Shown: piece by piece, positions 25,721 to 35,182 of the stretch
Layout: every line of letters starts with the position of its first letter
Position numbering within the stretch: position 1 is the stretch's first letter
Assembly: GCA_963774405.1 (NCBI GenBank)
Contig: CAVZEV010000009.1
Span: 124,001-188,000, forward strand
Length of the DNA stretch: 64,000 bases
From: VRUE01 sp963774405
Lineage (GTDB): Bacteria; Actinomycetota; Thermoleophilia; Solirubrobacterales; 70-9
Reading direction: 5' to 3'
The notes under the pieces: generated by a model
The model's input: the letters and a program-made list of their open reading frames with translations, nothing else
The model's database searches: none
Told to the model about the DNA's origin: nothing
Position numbers and translations under genes: made by a program

Positions 25721-26841
25721 GTGAGCCGTTGGGCAACCGGCCCAGCGGCGAGCAGCTGCTGGTCCTGCACGCGGCGCTGGACCCGGCGCCCGCCGCCGCC
25801 GAGGCCTGGCGGCGTTGGCGCGAGACGGTCGAGTTCGACGAGGTCGATCACGGCTCGACCCGGCTGCTGCCGCTGGTCTATCGCAACCTCGGCGCCGACG
25901 CCTTCGACGCGGAGGTCGCCGGCCGCCTCAAGGGGCTCTATCGGCGCTCCTGGAGTCACAACCAGCTGATCTTCAAGCGTGCCGCCGAGGCGATCTCCGC
26001 GCTTGAGGGCGCCGGGATCCAGACCCTGGTCACCAAGGGCGCCTCACTGGCGCTGCTCTCCTACGGCGACGTCGGCGTGCGGCCGATGGACGACGTCGAC
26101 GTGCTGGTGCCGCTCGCTCGCGCCGGCGAGGCGATCGAGGTGCTGGGCGCCGCGGGCTGGAAGCCCGCTCACGACGATCCGCCGGCCTGGATGCGGGTCC
26201 ATCACTCGCTCGGCTTCGCCGGCGCCGACCGCGGCGAGGTCGATCTGCACTGGTTCTCCCTCTGGCAGCCGGCGAGCGACGAGCCGCTCTGGCACGCCTC
26301 GGTACCGCTGGAGCTCGGCGGAGCCGCCACCCGGGCGCCCTCTCCTGCCGATCAGCTCCTGCTCGCCTGCGTGCACGGCACGCCCTGGAGTCCCCTGCCG
26401 CCGTTTCGCTGGATTGCCGACGCGGTCACGGTGATCCGCTCAGCGGGCGAGCAGCTCGATTGGGACCGCTTCGTCGGCGAGGCCGAGCGCCGCCGGCTCA
26501 GCGTCGCCGCCGCCGCGGCGCTGGCCTTCCTGCGCGAGGAGTTTGGGGTGTCCGTGCCCGCGTCGGTCACCGCCGGCCTCGACGCCGCGCCCGCCACGCG
26601 GCACGAGCGCGCCGCCTTCCGCGCCGCCTGTCGGCCCGACTCGCCCCTGCGCACGCTGCGCATGGCCTGGGACCGCTACCGGCGCCTGCGCGATCTCGAG
26701 ACCGGTGCCCCGCCGCCGGGTAGCTTCGTCGGCTTCGCGCGGCGCTTCTGGGGCCTGGAGAGCGTCTGGCAGCTGCCGCTGCACGCGGCGGGCGCGCTCA
26801 GCCGGCGGCGCGGGCGCGGTGGCGCTCGACCCGCTTCTTGA
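25717..26841 (+). CDS. Nucleotidyltransferase family protein (NTP_transf_5 type)
   Basis: 374 residues. The core LVTKGASLALLSYGDVGVRP with the metal pair MDDVDVLV is the nucleotidyltransferase signature of the Pfam NTP_transf_5 group. EVDLHWFSLW supplies a third acidic residue and DQLLLACVHG follows. Such proteins accompany PqqD and HprK-like genes in other bacteria, which supports a shared pathway here. The chemistry is unknown and could be nucleotide transfer to a sugar or peptide. GTG start overlaps the glycosyltransferase stop. Its last 44 bases overlap the convergent glycosyltransferase gene. Confidence 0.8.
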   Translation: MSEPLGNRPSGEQLLVLHAALDPAPAAAEAWRRWRETVEFDEVDHGSTRLLPLVYRNLGADAFDAEVAGRLKGLYRRSWSHNQLIFKRAAEAISALEGAGIQTLVTKGASLALLSYGDVGVRPMDDVDVLVPLARAGEAIEVLGAAGWKPAHDDPPAWMRVHHSLGFAGADRGEVDLHWFSLWQPASDEPLWHASVPLELGGAATRAPSPADQLLLACVHGTPWSPLPPFRWIADAVTVIRSAGEQLDWDRFVGEAERRRLSVAAAAALAFLREEFGVSVPASVTAGLDAAPATRHERAAFRAACRPDSPLRTLRMAWDRYRRLRDLETGAPPPGSFVGFARRFWGLESVWQLPLHAAGALSRRRGRGGARPAS

Positions 26842-27517
26842 GCGCGAGGAAGTGCCCGGCGCGCCCGGCGGCGGCGTCCTGCGTGATGCTCGCCGGGTGG
26901 ACGCGGCGGCGCAGCAGCACCCGCGAGAGACGGCGGAACTCGACCCCCTCCTCGGCCGCGCGCAGCATCCAGTCGAAATCCTCGGCGGCGCGCATCTCCT
27001 CGTCGAAGCCGCCGATGCGCTCGAAGACAGCGCGGCGCACGACCATCGTCATCGGGTGGACGTCGGGCTCCTCGGTCAGCTCCGCCGGCTTGGCCGGCAT
27101 CACCGTGGGCACGTTCGACCCCTCCGCCCAGAAGGGCAGCTCGGCGCCGTCCTCGACCAGCAGCTCCTGCTCGGCGAGCACGCAGCCGATCGCCGGATCG
27201 GCGAGCAGCTCGCCCACCTGCACGGAGAGCTTCTCGGGCGGCAGCACGTCGTCGGCGTCGTGGAAGGCGACGAACTCGCCGCGCGAGGCGGCGAAGCCGC
27301 GGTTGCGCGCCGCCGCGGGTCCGGCGTTCTCCTGGGAGATCAGCCTCACCTCGGGATAGGAGCGTGCGACCGCGGCGGTGCTGTCGCTGGAGCCGTCGTC
27401 GACGATGATCGTCTCGAGCGGCGCGTAGTCCTGCGCCAGCACGCTCTCGATCGCCTCGCCGAGGAAGCGCTCGGCGTTGTAGGCGGGGATGACGACGCTG
27501 ACCAGCGGACGTGACAC
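26798..27517 (-). CDS. Family 2 glycosyltransferase
   Basis: 239 residues, GTG start. GT-A fold with VSVVIPAYNAERFLGEAIES, IIVDDGSSDSTAA, NAGPAAARNRGF and the DXD-like HDADD. The acceptor-side motif EDFDWMLRA (ED near the catalytic base) is present. It is read against the PqqD operon but overlaps its last gene and is similar to the operon's own glycosyltransferase, so the two may serve one glycan. It is downstream of the GH63-like hydrolase on the same strand with a short gap. Confidence 0.88.
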   Translation of the reverse strand: MSRPLVSVVIPAYNAERFLGEAIESVLAQDYAPLETIIVDDGSSDSTAAVARSYPEVRLISQENAGPAAARNRGFAASRGEFVAFHDADDVLPPEKLSVQVGELLADPAIGCVLAEQELLVEDGAELPFWAEGSNVPTVMPAKPAELTEEPDVHPMTMVVRRAVFERIGGFDEEMRAAEDFDWMLRAAEEGVEFRRLSRVLLRRRVHPASITQDAAAGRAGHFLALKKRVERHRARAAG

Positions 27518-27531
27518 TCACCGCATTTTGC

Positions 27532-28719
27532 CTAGAGATGGCTGCGCAATGCCTCCGGGTCGGGCTCGGCCAGCTCGGCGACCAGCGCCGACCAGGCGAA
27601 ATCGCGGGCGCCGAGGCCCGTCCCGGTGCGCGGGTCGTAGTACTCGCGCAGCCCTTCGCGCTCGACCGCGCCGATCACGCCGCCGGCCAGCCGCGAGGCC
27701 TCCTGCTCGTAGCCGAGCCGGCGCAGGCCGAGCCAGACGAGCCAGGCCGAGTTGACCCAGGTCGGGCCGCGCCAGTAGCGGCGAATCGGGCCGCGGCTGC
27801 CGCCGGGCTCGTAGCTCGGCTCGGAGACCGCGACCGAAGGCGGCGCGACCGGGGTGAGGAACTCCGTCTCGTCGAGCAGGTGCTCCTCGACCAGCCGCCG
27901 CCCGATCTGCTCCGGCAGATCGGGCAGGGCGAGCGGCGCCAGCGCGTCCCAGGTGACGACCTCGGGCCGCACCGGGCCCGGCTCGGCCCAATCGACGAAG
28001 AGCCCGCGGCGCTCGTCCCAGAGCCGCTCGACCAGGGCCGGCGTCGCCGAGGGCCGCCCCAGCGCCTGCAGCGAGAGCGACCAGAGCGTGTTGACCACGG
28101 TCTCGCAGAGGACCGGCCCGCCGCGCTCGCGGATGCGGCGGGCGTCGAAACCGAGCCGGCGGTTGCGGCGGACCAGCAGCGGGAAGCCCGGGCGGGCGTG
28201 GGCGCGCCGGCCCCAGACGGGTTCGAACTTGGGCGAGGCGTCGAGCCCCGACTCGTCCGGCTGGACGATCCAGAGCAGGCCGTCGCCTTCGAGATCGCGC
28301 TCGGCGGCCAGCCACTCAACCTGGGCACCAATCCTGGGCTCCTCGCGCGGGTCGCCGACGGCGATCTTCCAGGCCCAGGCCAGCAGCGGCGGCTGGATCG
28401 TCTCGGTCTGAAAGGCGCTGCGCGAGGTGACGTTGTAGAAGGGCAGACGGCCGAGCGAGACCGGCCCCTCCCAGAAGATCGTGTGGCCGATGAAGCCGTC
28501 CTCGCGCTGCGCCGCCAGCAGCGTCTCCAGCTCGGCCCGCGCCCGCGCCCGCTCGAAGCGCCGCCAGACGATCGCGGCAAAGCAGGAGTCCCAATACCAC
28601 TGCCACGGATAGCGCCCCGGGCTCGGCCGCGTATAGGCGAACCGCTCCCCCTCCACCCAACCCCCCCGCAGCACCCGTGCCGCCTCCGCCGATGGGCCGA
28701 AAACGTGTCTATATGTCAC
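27532..28719 (-). CDS. GH63-like glycoside hydrolase (glucosylglycerate/mannosylglycerate hydrolase type)
   Basis: 395 residues forming an (alpha/alpha)6 barrel. The opening YPWQWYWDSCFAAIVWRRF, the acid-bearing PDESGLDASPKFEPVW and the late YWRGPTWVNSAWLVWLGL are typical of the GH63-like family. Members of this family remove glucose or mannose from glycerate-linked compatible solutes in actinobacteria. The substrate here is inferred. The chosen GTG start lies inside the palindrome at 28684-28740, so the first dozen residues (MTYRHVFGPSAE) come from the repeat. The original start may have been lost or lie further in. Confidence 0.75.
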   Translation of the reverse strand: MTYRHVFGPSAEAARVLRGGWVEGERFAYTRPSPGRYPWQWYWDSCFAAIVWRRFERARARAELETLLAAQREDGFIGHTIFWEGPVSLGRLPFYNVTSRSAFQTETIQPPLLAWAWKIAVGDPREEPRIGAQVEWLAAERDLEGDGLLWIVQPDESGLDASPKFEPVWGRRAHARPGFPLLVRRNRRLGFDARRIRERGGPVLCETVVNTLWSLSLQALGRPSATPALVERLWDERRGLFVDWAEPGPVRPEVVTWDALAPLALPDLPEQIGRRLVEEHLLDETEFLTPVAPPSVAVSEPSYEPGGSRGPIRRYWRGPTWVNSAWLVWLGLRRLGYEQEASRLAGGVIGAVEREGLREYYDPRTGTGLGARDFAWSALVAELAEPDPEALRSHL

Positions 28720-28740
28720 GTTTGAGGCCCATCGGCGGAG
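28684..28740. repeat. Palindromic element, family C, covering the start of the GH63-like gene
   Basis: Perfect 15-base arms (28684-28698 and 28726-28740), then AAACGTG/CACGTTT around TCTATATGT. The centre CGTGTCTATATGTCACG matches the element at 9628-9676 apart from one base. It lies between two minus-strand genes and supplies the start codon of one of them. Confidence 0.88.
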
Positions 28741-28743
28741 GGG

Positions 28744-29535
28744 TCACAGCGCGGTGCGGCGCATTTCGCGCAGCGCCCAGGCGCCGAGGAGGACGAGGAG
28801 GGCGGTGAGGGCTAGGAGGCCGGGCCAGGTTTCGGCCCAGGTGACGCCGCCGACGAAGCCCTGGCGGGCGGCTTCGATCACGTTGGTGACCGGGTTGACT
28901 TCGGCGACGCTGCGCATCCACGGCTGCAGCAGTGCCAGCGGCGCGTAGGCGGTCGTCATCAGGACCAGGGCCATCATTCCCGACTGCATCAGCGGTGCCG
29001 CCGACTGGCTCTTGAAGCGCAGCGCCAGGCCCGACCCCCAGCAGGCGGCGACCGCGGCCATCGCCGCGACCATCGCGTAGGTGACGAGCAGCCCGTCGAT
29101 TCCCGGCCAGCCGGCGCCGAGCAGGAGGGCGATGACGAAGACGAAGGTGGCGGGGATCAGCGCCCGCGCGGAGGCGGCGAGCACGGTCCCGGCGAGCAGC
29201 ACCCAGCGCGGGGCGGGGGAGACGAGCAGGCGATCGACCCAGCCCTGCTCGATGTCGCGGGCGAGGTTGACCCCGGCCGCGGCGCCGGTGAAGCCGGCCC
29301 CCTGCAGCATGCTGACCGGCACGATGTAGCTCTCATAGGTTCCGGTGGTGAAGCCCTTGAGCTGGGTCAGGGCGCCGAAGACGCCGTTGAGGCCGAGGAA
29401 GAAGATCGTCGGCGCCAGCACGCCCGGGATCGCCGCGCCGGGCACCCGCAGCAGCTCGTTCTTGGCCCGCGCCATCAGCGCCGCGATCGTCGCCAGGTTG
29501 GCGCGCCACTGCGGCAGGGCCGCGACCGACTCCAT
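28744..29535 (-). CDS. ABC-2 type transporter permease
   Basis: 263 residues with six membrane segments, an ABC-2 permease of the DrrB/NodJ type. WRANLATIAALMARAKNELL precedes the first helix. The cytoplasmic sequence DIEQGWVDRLLVSPAPR matches the coupling helix usual in this family. The ATG overlaps the stop of the second permease. With the ATPase and its sister permease it forms a complete exporter. Substrate unknown. Confidence 0.9.
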   Translation of the reverse strand: MESVAALPQWRANLATIAALMARAKNELLRVPGAAIPGVLAPTIFFLGLNGVFGALTQLKGFTTGTYESYIVPVSMLQGAGFTGAAAGVNLARDIEQGWVDRLLVSPAPRWVLLAGTVLAASARALIPATFVFVIALLLGAGWPGIDGLLVTYAMVAAMAAVAACWGSGLALRFKSQSAAPLMQSGMMALVLMTTAYAPLALLQPWMRSVAEVNPVTNVIEAARQGFVGGVTWAETWPGLLALTALLVLLGAWALREMRRTAL

Positions 29536-30316
29536 CAGCCCACCCGCAGCCGGTGGCGCAGGGCACGGGCGCTGAGCACGAGCCCGAGCACGACGATCCC
29601 GGCGATCGCCAGCACCGCCTCGCCCAGTTCGGCCGCGTCGACGCCGGAGATGATCGGGCCGCGAATCCCTTCGACGACGAAGCTGAGCGGGTTGTATTCG
29701 GCGATCGCCTTGGCCGGCTGGATCATCAGTTCGTTGGGGAAGAAGGCGGAGGAGAGGAAGAGGACGACGAGGACCAGCGGGAAGAGGCCCTGGACGACGC
29801 TGGCGCTGCCGGTGCGCAGGGCGATCGCGGCGCCGATCCCGCCGACCGCCATCGCCGTCGCGGTGACCAGGGCGATCGCGATCAGGGCGCCGGGCACGCC
29901 ACTCTCGATCCGGGCGCCGAAGATCAGCCCGATCGCGAGGAACCAGAGCGAGGCGAAGAGGCCCAGCGCCGCCGTCCCGGCGAGGCGCCCGAGCACGATC
30001 GTGTAGCGCGGGATCGGGGCCGAGAAGAGGCGGTCGGTGAAGCCCATCTCGATGTCGACGGCGAGCGCGATGCCGCCGCTGTTGCCGGCCAGCATCAGCG
30101 ACTGCATCATCGCCCCGGCGAGCATGAACTGGAGGAAGCTCTGCACCGGCGGGAAGCCCGGCAGGTTGACCGCGCCGCCGGCGCCGCCGGTCTGGATCGC
30201 CAGCAGCAGCGTCGGGAAGACGACGATCGGCGCCATCAGCTGCGGCCGGCGGAAGGTCTGGCGGATTGAGCGCATGCCGAGCGCCCGCACGACCCGCGCG
30301 TTGGTTGCCAGCTCGC

Positions 30317-30320
<4 letters not shown>
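29535..30320 (-). CDS. ABC-2 type transporter permease
   Basis: 261 residues, six membrane segments. The coupling-helix region DIEMGFTDRLFSAPIPR parallels the one in the neighbouring permease, and LSFVVEGIRGPI matches the family C-terminal region. GTG start overlaps the ATPase stop. The two permeases are paralogues that probably form a heterodimer with two copies of the ATPase. Confidence 0.9.
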
Positions 30321-31288
<968 letters not shown>

Positions 31289-31485
31289 CGGCGGGCAACC
31301 CTACTGGGGCGGCTTGGCCGGGATCGTGCAAAGCGCACGCTCTGGCGGCATCGCTCGGGCTCGGGCGGCAGAATCGGCCCCGCAACCCTTGCCCTGGGGC
31401 CGGGTTTGCAGCTTGAGATCGTGCAAGAAGGAGCGAAAAATCGTCTCGTCAGGCCCCCGCCGCGCTCGCGGCGGCGTTTGCCTGC

Positions 31486-32184
31486 GTGCTGGTCGCCCTG
31501 ATCGTCGCCGCCTGGCCCGGCGCGGCCGACTCGGCGCCGCTGGGCGTGGTGGTGCTGGGCAAGACGACGACCACGCCGCCGCCCTCCTGCCCGGGCAAGA
31601 TCGTCAACAACGTCGAGATCGTTCCCTGCCGGGTCGAGGGTCACGTCAGCGGCTACCAGACCAAAGCGGGAGGGGTGGAACAGCCCTACGAAGTGCCCTT
31701 CGACGGCAAGATCGTCGCCTGGTCGATCACCCTCGCCAAGCCCTCGCGCACCGACAGCAAAACGACCACCAACGAGATCGGCTTCTTCAACGAATTCCTC
31801 GGCAAGCCCTCCGAGGCGCGGATCGGCATCCTGCGCCCGGTCGAAGGCTCGAAGCCGCCCAAATTCACCCTCGTGCGCCAGAGCCCGCTGGAGGTGCTCA
31901 ACCCCTACTTCGGCAGCACCCCGATCTTCGCCCTCGACCACCCGCTCTCGGTCCTGCGCGGTCAGGTCGTCGCCCTCACCGTCCCCACCTGGGCGCCGAT
32001 GTTCGCCTTCAACGTCTCCGAAGAAGACACCTGGCGCGGCAGCCGCCTCGAAGGGCATTGCGCGTCCAAGGAAGACATCCAGGGGGGGCATCCGCAGCAG
32101 GGGGTGGGGAAGATCAAGACTTATGGGTGCTTCTATTCAAATGCCAGGTTGCTTTACACGGCGACTCTGGTGAAGAAGCCGTAG
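31486..32184 (+). CDS. Secreted protein of unknown function
   Basis: 232 residues from a GTG at 31486. The first 20 residues are a cleavable signal (ALIVAAWPGAADSAPLG). The mature part has strand-like segments such as VPFDGKIVAWSITLAKP and VVALTVPTWAPMFAF with four cysteines, which suggests a disulphide-stabilised beta protein. I do not know the family. The frame is open upstream to 31417 and reads like a longer signal (SSRQAPAALAAAFACVLVA) behind AGGAG at 31429-31433. No usual start codon sits there, so the true start may be non-standard or obscured by an error. Confidence 0.65.
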   Translation: MLVALIVAAWPGAADSAPLGVVVLGKTTTTPPPSCPGKIVNNVEIVPCRVEGHVSGYQTKAGGVEQPYEVPFDGKIVAWSITLAKPSRTDSKTTTNEIGFFNEFLGKPSEARIGILRPVEGSKPPKFTLVRQSPLEVLNPYFGSTPIFALDHPLSVLRGQVVALTVPTWAPMFAFNVSEEDTWRGSRLEGHCASKEDIQGGHPQQGVGKIKTYGCFYSNARLLYTATLVKKP

Positions 32185-32200
32185 GACTGGAGTAGCAGAA

Positions 32201-32320
32201 GGCCCGGAGCGTCGGGTACCCCTGCTCACTCGCCTGACTGGCTGAATCGCCGGGGGTCGTCCGAGATTGGATAGGGCCAGCGGCGCAAAACGTTCGCAGG
32301 GGCACCCGACGCTCCGGGCC
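32201..32320. repeat. Palindromic element, family B, copy 1
   Basis: 24-base arms (32201-32224 and 32297-32320, 23 of 24 matching) enclose a 72-base core at 32225-32296. The core is repeated exactly, in reverse orientation, at 32561-32632, but the arms of the two copies are unrelated. The left arm begins 16 bases after the upstream stop. Confidence 0.95.
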
Positions 32321-32542
32321 AACCCCAACGTCCGAACTACGGAAGCTTCGGAGAGGCTCCGAGAGCCACGCGGCTTTCAAGGAGCGGCGCCGTCTTGGGC
32401 CTCACGGAGCCTCCGAGGGATGTCCTCCTTGTCGAGAGCTCGCGAGCCTCGGGATCGCCCCGAATCGCAAAGCCTCTGATGGCCGGAGCGTCGCCGACGA
32501 GCTCGCCGCGCTTGGGCCCGAAGGCCTTTGCTCCCTCGGGAC
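32321..32542. other. Non-coding spacer between the two family B elements
   Basis: 222 bases with no supported gene. Short fragments resemble the flanking arms (for example CCGGAGCGTC and CTCCGAGGGA), and several small inverted pairs are present, so it may be a worn-down array of similar elements. The open frames crossing it look like accidental readings of repeats. Confidence 0.6.
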
Positions 32543-32650
32543 GGGCGTCGGTAGGGCCTCCGAACGTTTTGCGCCGCTGGCCCTATCCAATCTCGGACGA
32601 CCCCCGGCGATTCAGCCAGTCAGGCGAGTGAGGAGGCCCTACCGACGCCC
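32543..32650. repeat. Palindromic element, family B, copy 2 (inverted)
   Basis: Perfect 18-base arms (32543-32560 and 32633-32650) enclose 32561-32632, the exact reverse complement of the 72-base core of copy 1. It ends shortly before the convergent small gene at 32663. Confidence 0.95.
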
Positions 32651-32662
32651 GCTGCGTCGGAG

Positions 32663-32926
32663 TTAAAGCGCTTCTTGGCGTAGGCCGCAGTACTGGCAGT
32701 CGCTGACGTCCAAGCCGATCAGCTGGTCGCAACGACGGCAGGCCCGCAGGTTCTCGGGGGTGCGGGGCAGGGCCGACGCGCTTGGGGAAAGGGGAAGGAC
32801 CATTGCTACCGGCTCCATCTCCTCTCCCGTCTCGCGGTCGAGGTAGACCTGGCCGGGCTCGGCGTGGGCGAGGGCCTCGCGGCCGGAGGCCGGGGCGCGC
32901 ATTCGGAAGAGCTGCTTCGGGTTCAC
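32663..32926 (-). CDS. Small zinc-ribbon protein of unknown function
   Basis: 87 residues, ATG start. The C-terminal half has two cysteine pairs, RACRRCDQLIG and SDCQYCGLRQ, spaced as in a zinc ribbon. The N-terminal half has VYLDRETGEEMEPVAMVLP, with no match I recognise. It is divergent from the glycosyltransferase gene starting 33 bases away and ends beside the family B repeats. Coding is supported by the paired cysteines and codon pattern, not by a known family. Confidence 0.6.
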   Translation of the reverse strand: MNPKQLFRMRAPASGREALAHAEPGQVYLDRETGEEMEPVAMVLPLSPSASALPRTPENLRACRRCDQLIGLDVSDCQYCGLRQEAL

Positions 32927-32958
32927 GGCGGCGAAGACTAATAGCTTCCGCGGAACAG

Positions 32959-34362
32959 ATGCGGATACTCGTCTTTCACGGCTACATGCTGCGCGGCACC
33001 GGCAGCAACATCTACAACGTCAACCTGGCTCGGGCGCTGGCCAAGCTGGGCCACGAGGTGCACCTGCTCTGCCAGGACCGTGAGACCAAGATCGACGGGG
33101 TCGAGATCCACAATCCCGACATCCACGGCCTGCTGCCGGTTTACGTCAAGGACCCCTACGAGGGCTTCGCGGTCAAGGCCTTTCCGGAGCTGAGTGAGGC
33201 GGAGCTCGATCGCTACCTCGAGGCCAACGTGATCGCGGTGCGCGATGTGGCGGAGCGCGCCGGGGGCATCGACCTCGCTCTCGCCAACCACCTGGTGATG
33301 GGGCCGGCGATCCTCGCCCGCGCCGACGTGGCGCCCTTCGCCGCCAAGATCCACGGCTCCGCGCTCGAGTACACGGTCAAGCCGCATCCGCGGTTCCTGT
33401 CCTACGCGCGAGAAGGGATGGAAGCGGCGCAGGGGGTGCTGGTCGGGTCCCGGCATACGGCTGAGTCGCTCTGGGCGGCGCTGCCCGAAGTTGCTGGGCT
33501 CAAAGAGAAGACGCGCTTGGGATCCCCAGGGGTTGACACGGAGGCGTTTCGGCCGCGGGAGTCGGGGTCGGGTGTCCCGGGCCCGCATTCGCGGGGAGTT
33601 CCCGGGACACCCGACCCCGACTCCCGCCGGAGGATCGTCTTCGTTGGGAAGCTGATCGTGTCCAAGGGGGTGGATCTGCTCCTGGCGGCGTGGCCGCTGG
33701 TCAGGGCGGGGCACCCTGACGTGAAGCTGGAAGTTGCCGGGTTCGGCGAGTACGAGGGGGCTCTGCGAAGTCTGCTGGCGGCGCTGGAGGAAGGAAGCGC
33801 TTCGAAAGCTCGGGAGATCGCGGCAGCTGGATGGAGCCTCGAGGGCGGGGAGGAGAAGTCGTTGCCGATCCTCTCGGCGTTCCTTGCGGACCCGCCCGAT
33901 GGCTACCTCGATGCTGCGCAGGCTGCGGCTGGCTCGGTCGAGTTCATCGGTCGGCTCGAGCACGACGAGGTGGCGGAGCTGCTGCCTGGGGCCGAGGCGC
34001 TGGTGATGCCGAGCACCTTCCCGGAGGCGTTCGGGATGGTCGCGGCGGAGGCGGCGGCCTGTGGGGTGCTGCCGGTCTCGGCCGGGCACTCGGGGATGCT
34101 CGAGGTCTCGCGCGAGCTGATGGAGGCGCTGCCCGGCGAGGTCGGGCGGCTGACCTCCTTCCCGGTCGAGGTGGGTGCGGTGGAGGCGATCGCGGCGCGG
34201 CTGAACGGCTGGCTGGCGCTCTCCGAGAGCGAGCGGGCCGAGGCGCGCGCGGCGCTGGTGGCGACCGCGCGGCGGCTCTGGAGCTGGGAGGGCGTCGCCC
34301 GCGGGGTGCTCGCCGCGGCCTCGGGCGAGGAGCCTGAAAGCTTCCCGCCGTCGCTTCAATAG
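32959..34362 (+). CDS. Family 4 glycosyltransferase with a palindrome-encoded insert
   Basis: 467 residues. GT-B fold: MRILVFHGYMLRGTGSNIYN at the start, then the C-terminal donor domain beginning RIVFVGKLIVSKGVDLLLAA. The nucleotide-sugar motif PSTFPEAFGMVAAEAAACG carries the family's E(x7)E pattern. Residues about 199-223 (for example GSGVPGPHSRGVPGTPDPDS) are encoded by the palindrome at 33555-33627 and fall in the linker between the two domains, where an insert is tolerated. ATG start. No cluster partner reveals the substrate. Confidence 0.88.
   Translation: MRILVFHGYMLRGTGSNIYNVNLARALAKLGHEVHLLCQDRETKIDGVEIHNPDIHGLLPVYVKDPYEGFAVKAFPELSEAELDRYLEANVIAVRDVAERAGGIDLALANHLVMGPAILARADVAPFAAKIHGSALEYTVKPHPRFLSYAREGMEAAQGVLVGSRHTAESLWAALPEVAGLKEKTRLGSPGVDTEAFRPRESGSGVPGPHSRGVPGTPDPDSRRRIVFVGKLIVSKGVDLLLAAWPLVRAGHPDVKLEVAGFGEYEGALRSLLAALEEGSASKAREIAAAGWSLEGGEEKSLPILSAFLADPPDGYLDAAQAAAGSVEFIGRLEHDEVAELLPGAEALVMPSTFPEAFGMVAAEAAACGVLPVSAGHSGMLEVSRELMEALPGEVGRLTSFPVEVGAVEAIAARLNGWLALSESERAEARAALVATARRLWSWEGVARGVLAAASGEEPESFPPSLQ
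33555..33627. repeat. Palindromic element, family A, in frame in a glycosyltransferase gene
   Basis: Perfect 27-base arms (33555-33581 and 33601-33627) around CCCGCATTCGCGGGGAGTT. The centre is a longer version of CCGCTTCGCGGGAGTT found in the elements at 41850-41917 and 42115-42180. It adds about 24 residues. Confidence 0.92.
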
Positions 34363-34377
34363 AATGCCCGCCGCCTC

Positions 34378-35169
34378 ATGTACGGCCGCCTCCCGATAGC
34401 GAAGATGCTCGCTGCCACAGTCGCGATGACCGCGGCGATGTCTGCCGTGATGCTCTCGATCAACTGGGACGGCCAGGAGGCCTCTACCGCGGCGCCGAAG
34501 ATCGACGGTCTGCTCAACGTGATGATCGTCCTCTCCTCCTTTGTCTTCTCGTTGGTCGTCGTCGCGCTCTTCTACGCGCTGTGGAAGTTCAAAGCCAAGC
34601 CGGGCGACGAATCCGACGGCGAGCCGATCCACGGCAACACCCGGCTCGAGGTGGCCTGGACCGTGATCCCGACGATCATCGTGCTCTTCGGGGCCGGCTA
34701 CAGCTGGTCGGTGCTCAACAGCATCGAAAAGCTCGACAAGAACCCGCTCACCGTCGACGTCTTCTCCCAGCAGTACGCCTGGAGCTTCGGCTATCCGGGC
34801 AAAGGCGATGTCTACGTGCAGGGCGAAATGCACGTGCCGCTCAACCGCCAGGTCCAGTTCAAGATGCACTCCCAGGACGTCATCCACTCCTTCTGGGTGC
34901 CCGAGTGGAGGATCAAGAAGGACAACGTGCCGGGGATCACCACGACCGCGATCGTCACCCCCGACAAGCTCGGCACCTACCAGCTGATCTGTACCGAGCT
35001 CTGCGGCTTCGGCCACGCCTCGATGCGGGCCAAGGTCGTGGTCGAAACGCCGGCCAACTTCCAGAAATGGGTCAGCAGCCTGGAAGAAAAGGTGCCGACG
35101 CCGCTGAAAGAATCGATAACCCAAGACACTGAGACCAACCCGACGCCGCTGAACGCCGGGGGGGCATAA
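34378..35169 (+). CDS. ctaC: Cytochrome c oxidase subunit II
   Basis: 263 residues. Two membrane helices (about 10-28 and 46-68) anchor a periplasmic-side cupredoxin domain. The CuA ligands are complete: His170 (QDVIHSFWVPEW) and CTELCGFGHASM with Cys205, Glu207, Cys209, His213 and Met216. It accepts electrons from cytochrome c and passes them to heme a. First of the plus-strand oxidase operon ctaC-ctaD-USP-ctaE. Glu codons are a mix of GAA and GAG. Confidence 0.97.
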   Translation: MYGRLPIAKMLAATVAMTAAMSAVMLSINWDGQEASTAAPKIDGLLNVMIVLSSFVFSLVVVALFYALWKFKAKPGDESDGEPIHGNTRLEVAWTVIPTIIVLFGAGYSWSVLNSIEKLDKNPLTVDVFSQQYAWSFGYPGKGDVYVQGEMHVPLNRQVQFKMHSQDVIHSFWVPEWRIKKDNVPGITTTAIVTPDKLGTYQLICTELCGFGHASMRAKVVVETPANFQKWVSSLEEKVPTPLKESITQDTETNPTPLNAGGA

Positions 35170-35182
35170 TGGAGGCCTGCTG

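Noticed and set aside
32225..32632. Short open frames across the family B repeat block
   Set aside because: They read through palindromes in both directions, giving near-identical starts (MDRASGAKRS) on opposite strands, which is a mark of repeats, not of genes.
32201..32650. CRISPR array
   Set aside because: There are only two copies, inverted to each other, with no regular spacers and no cas genes in the window.
32201..32650. Insertion sequence ends
   Set aside because: No transposase gene lies between the repeats or elsewhere in the window, and the arms of the two copies differ.
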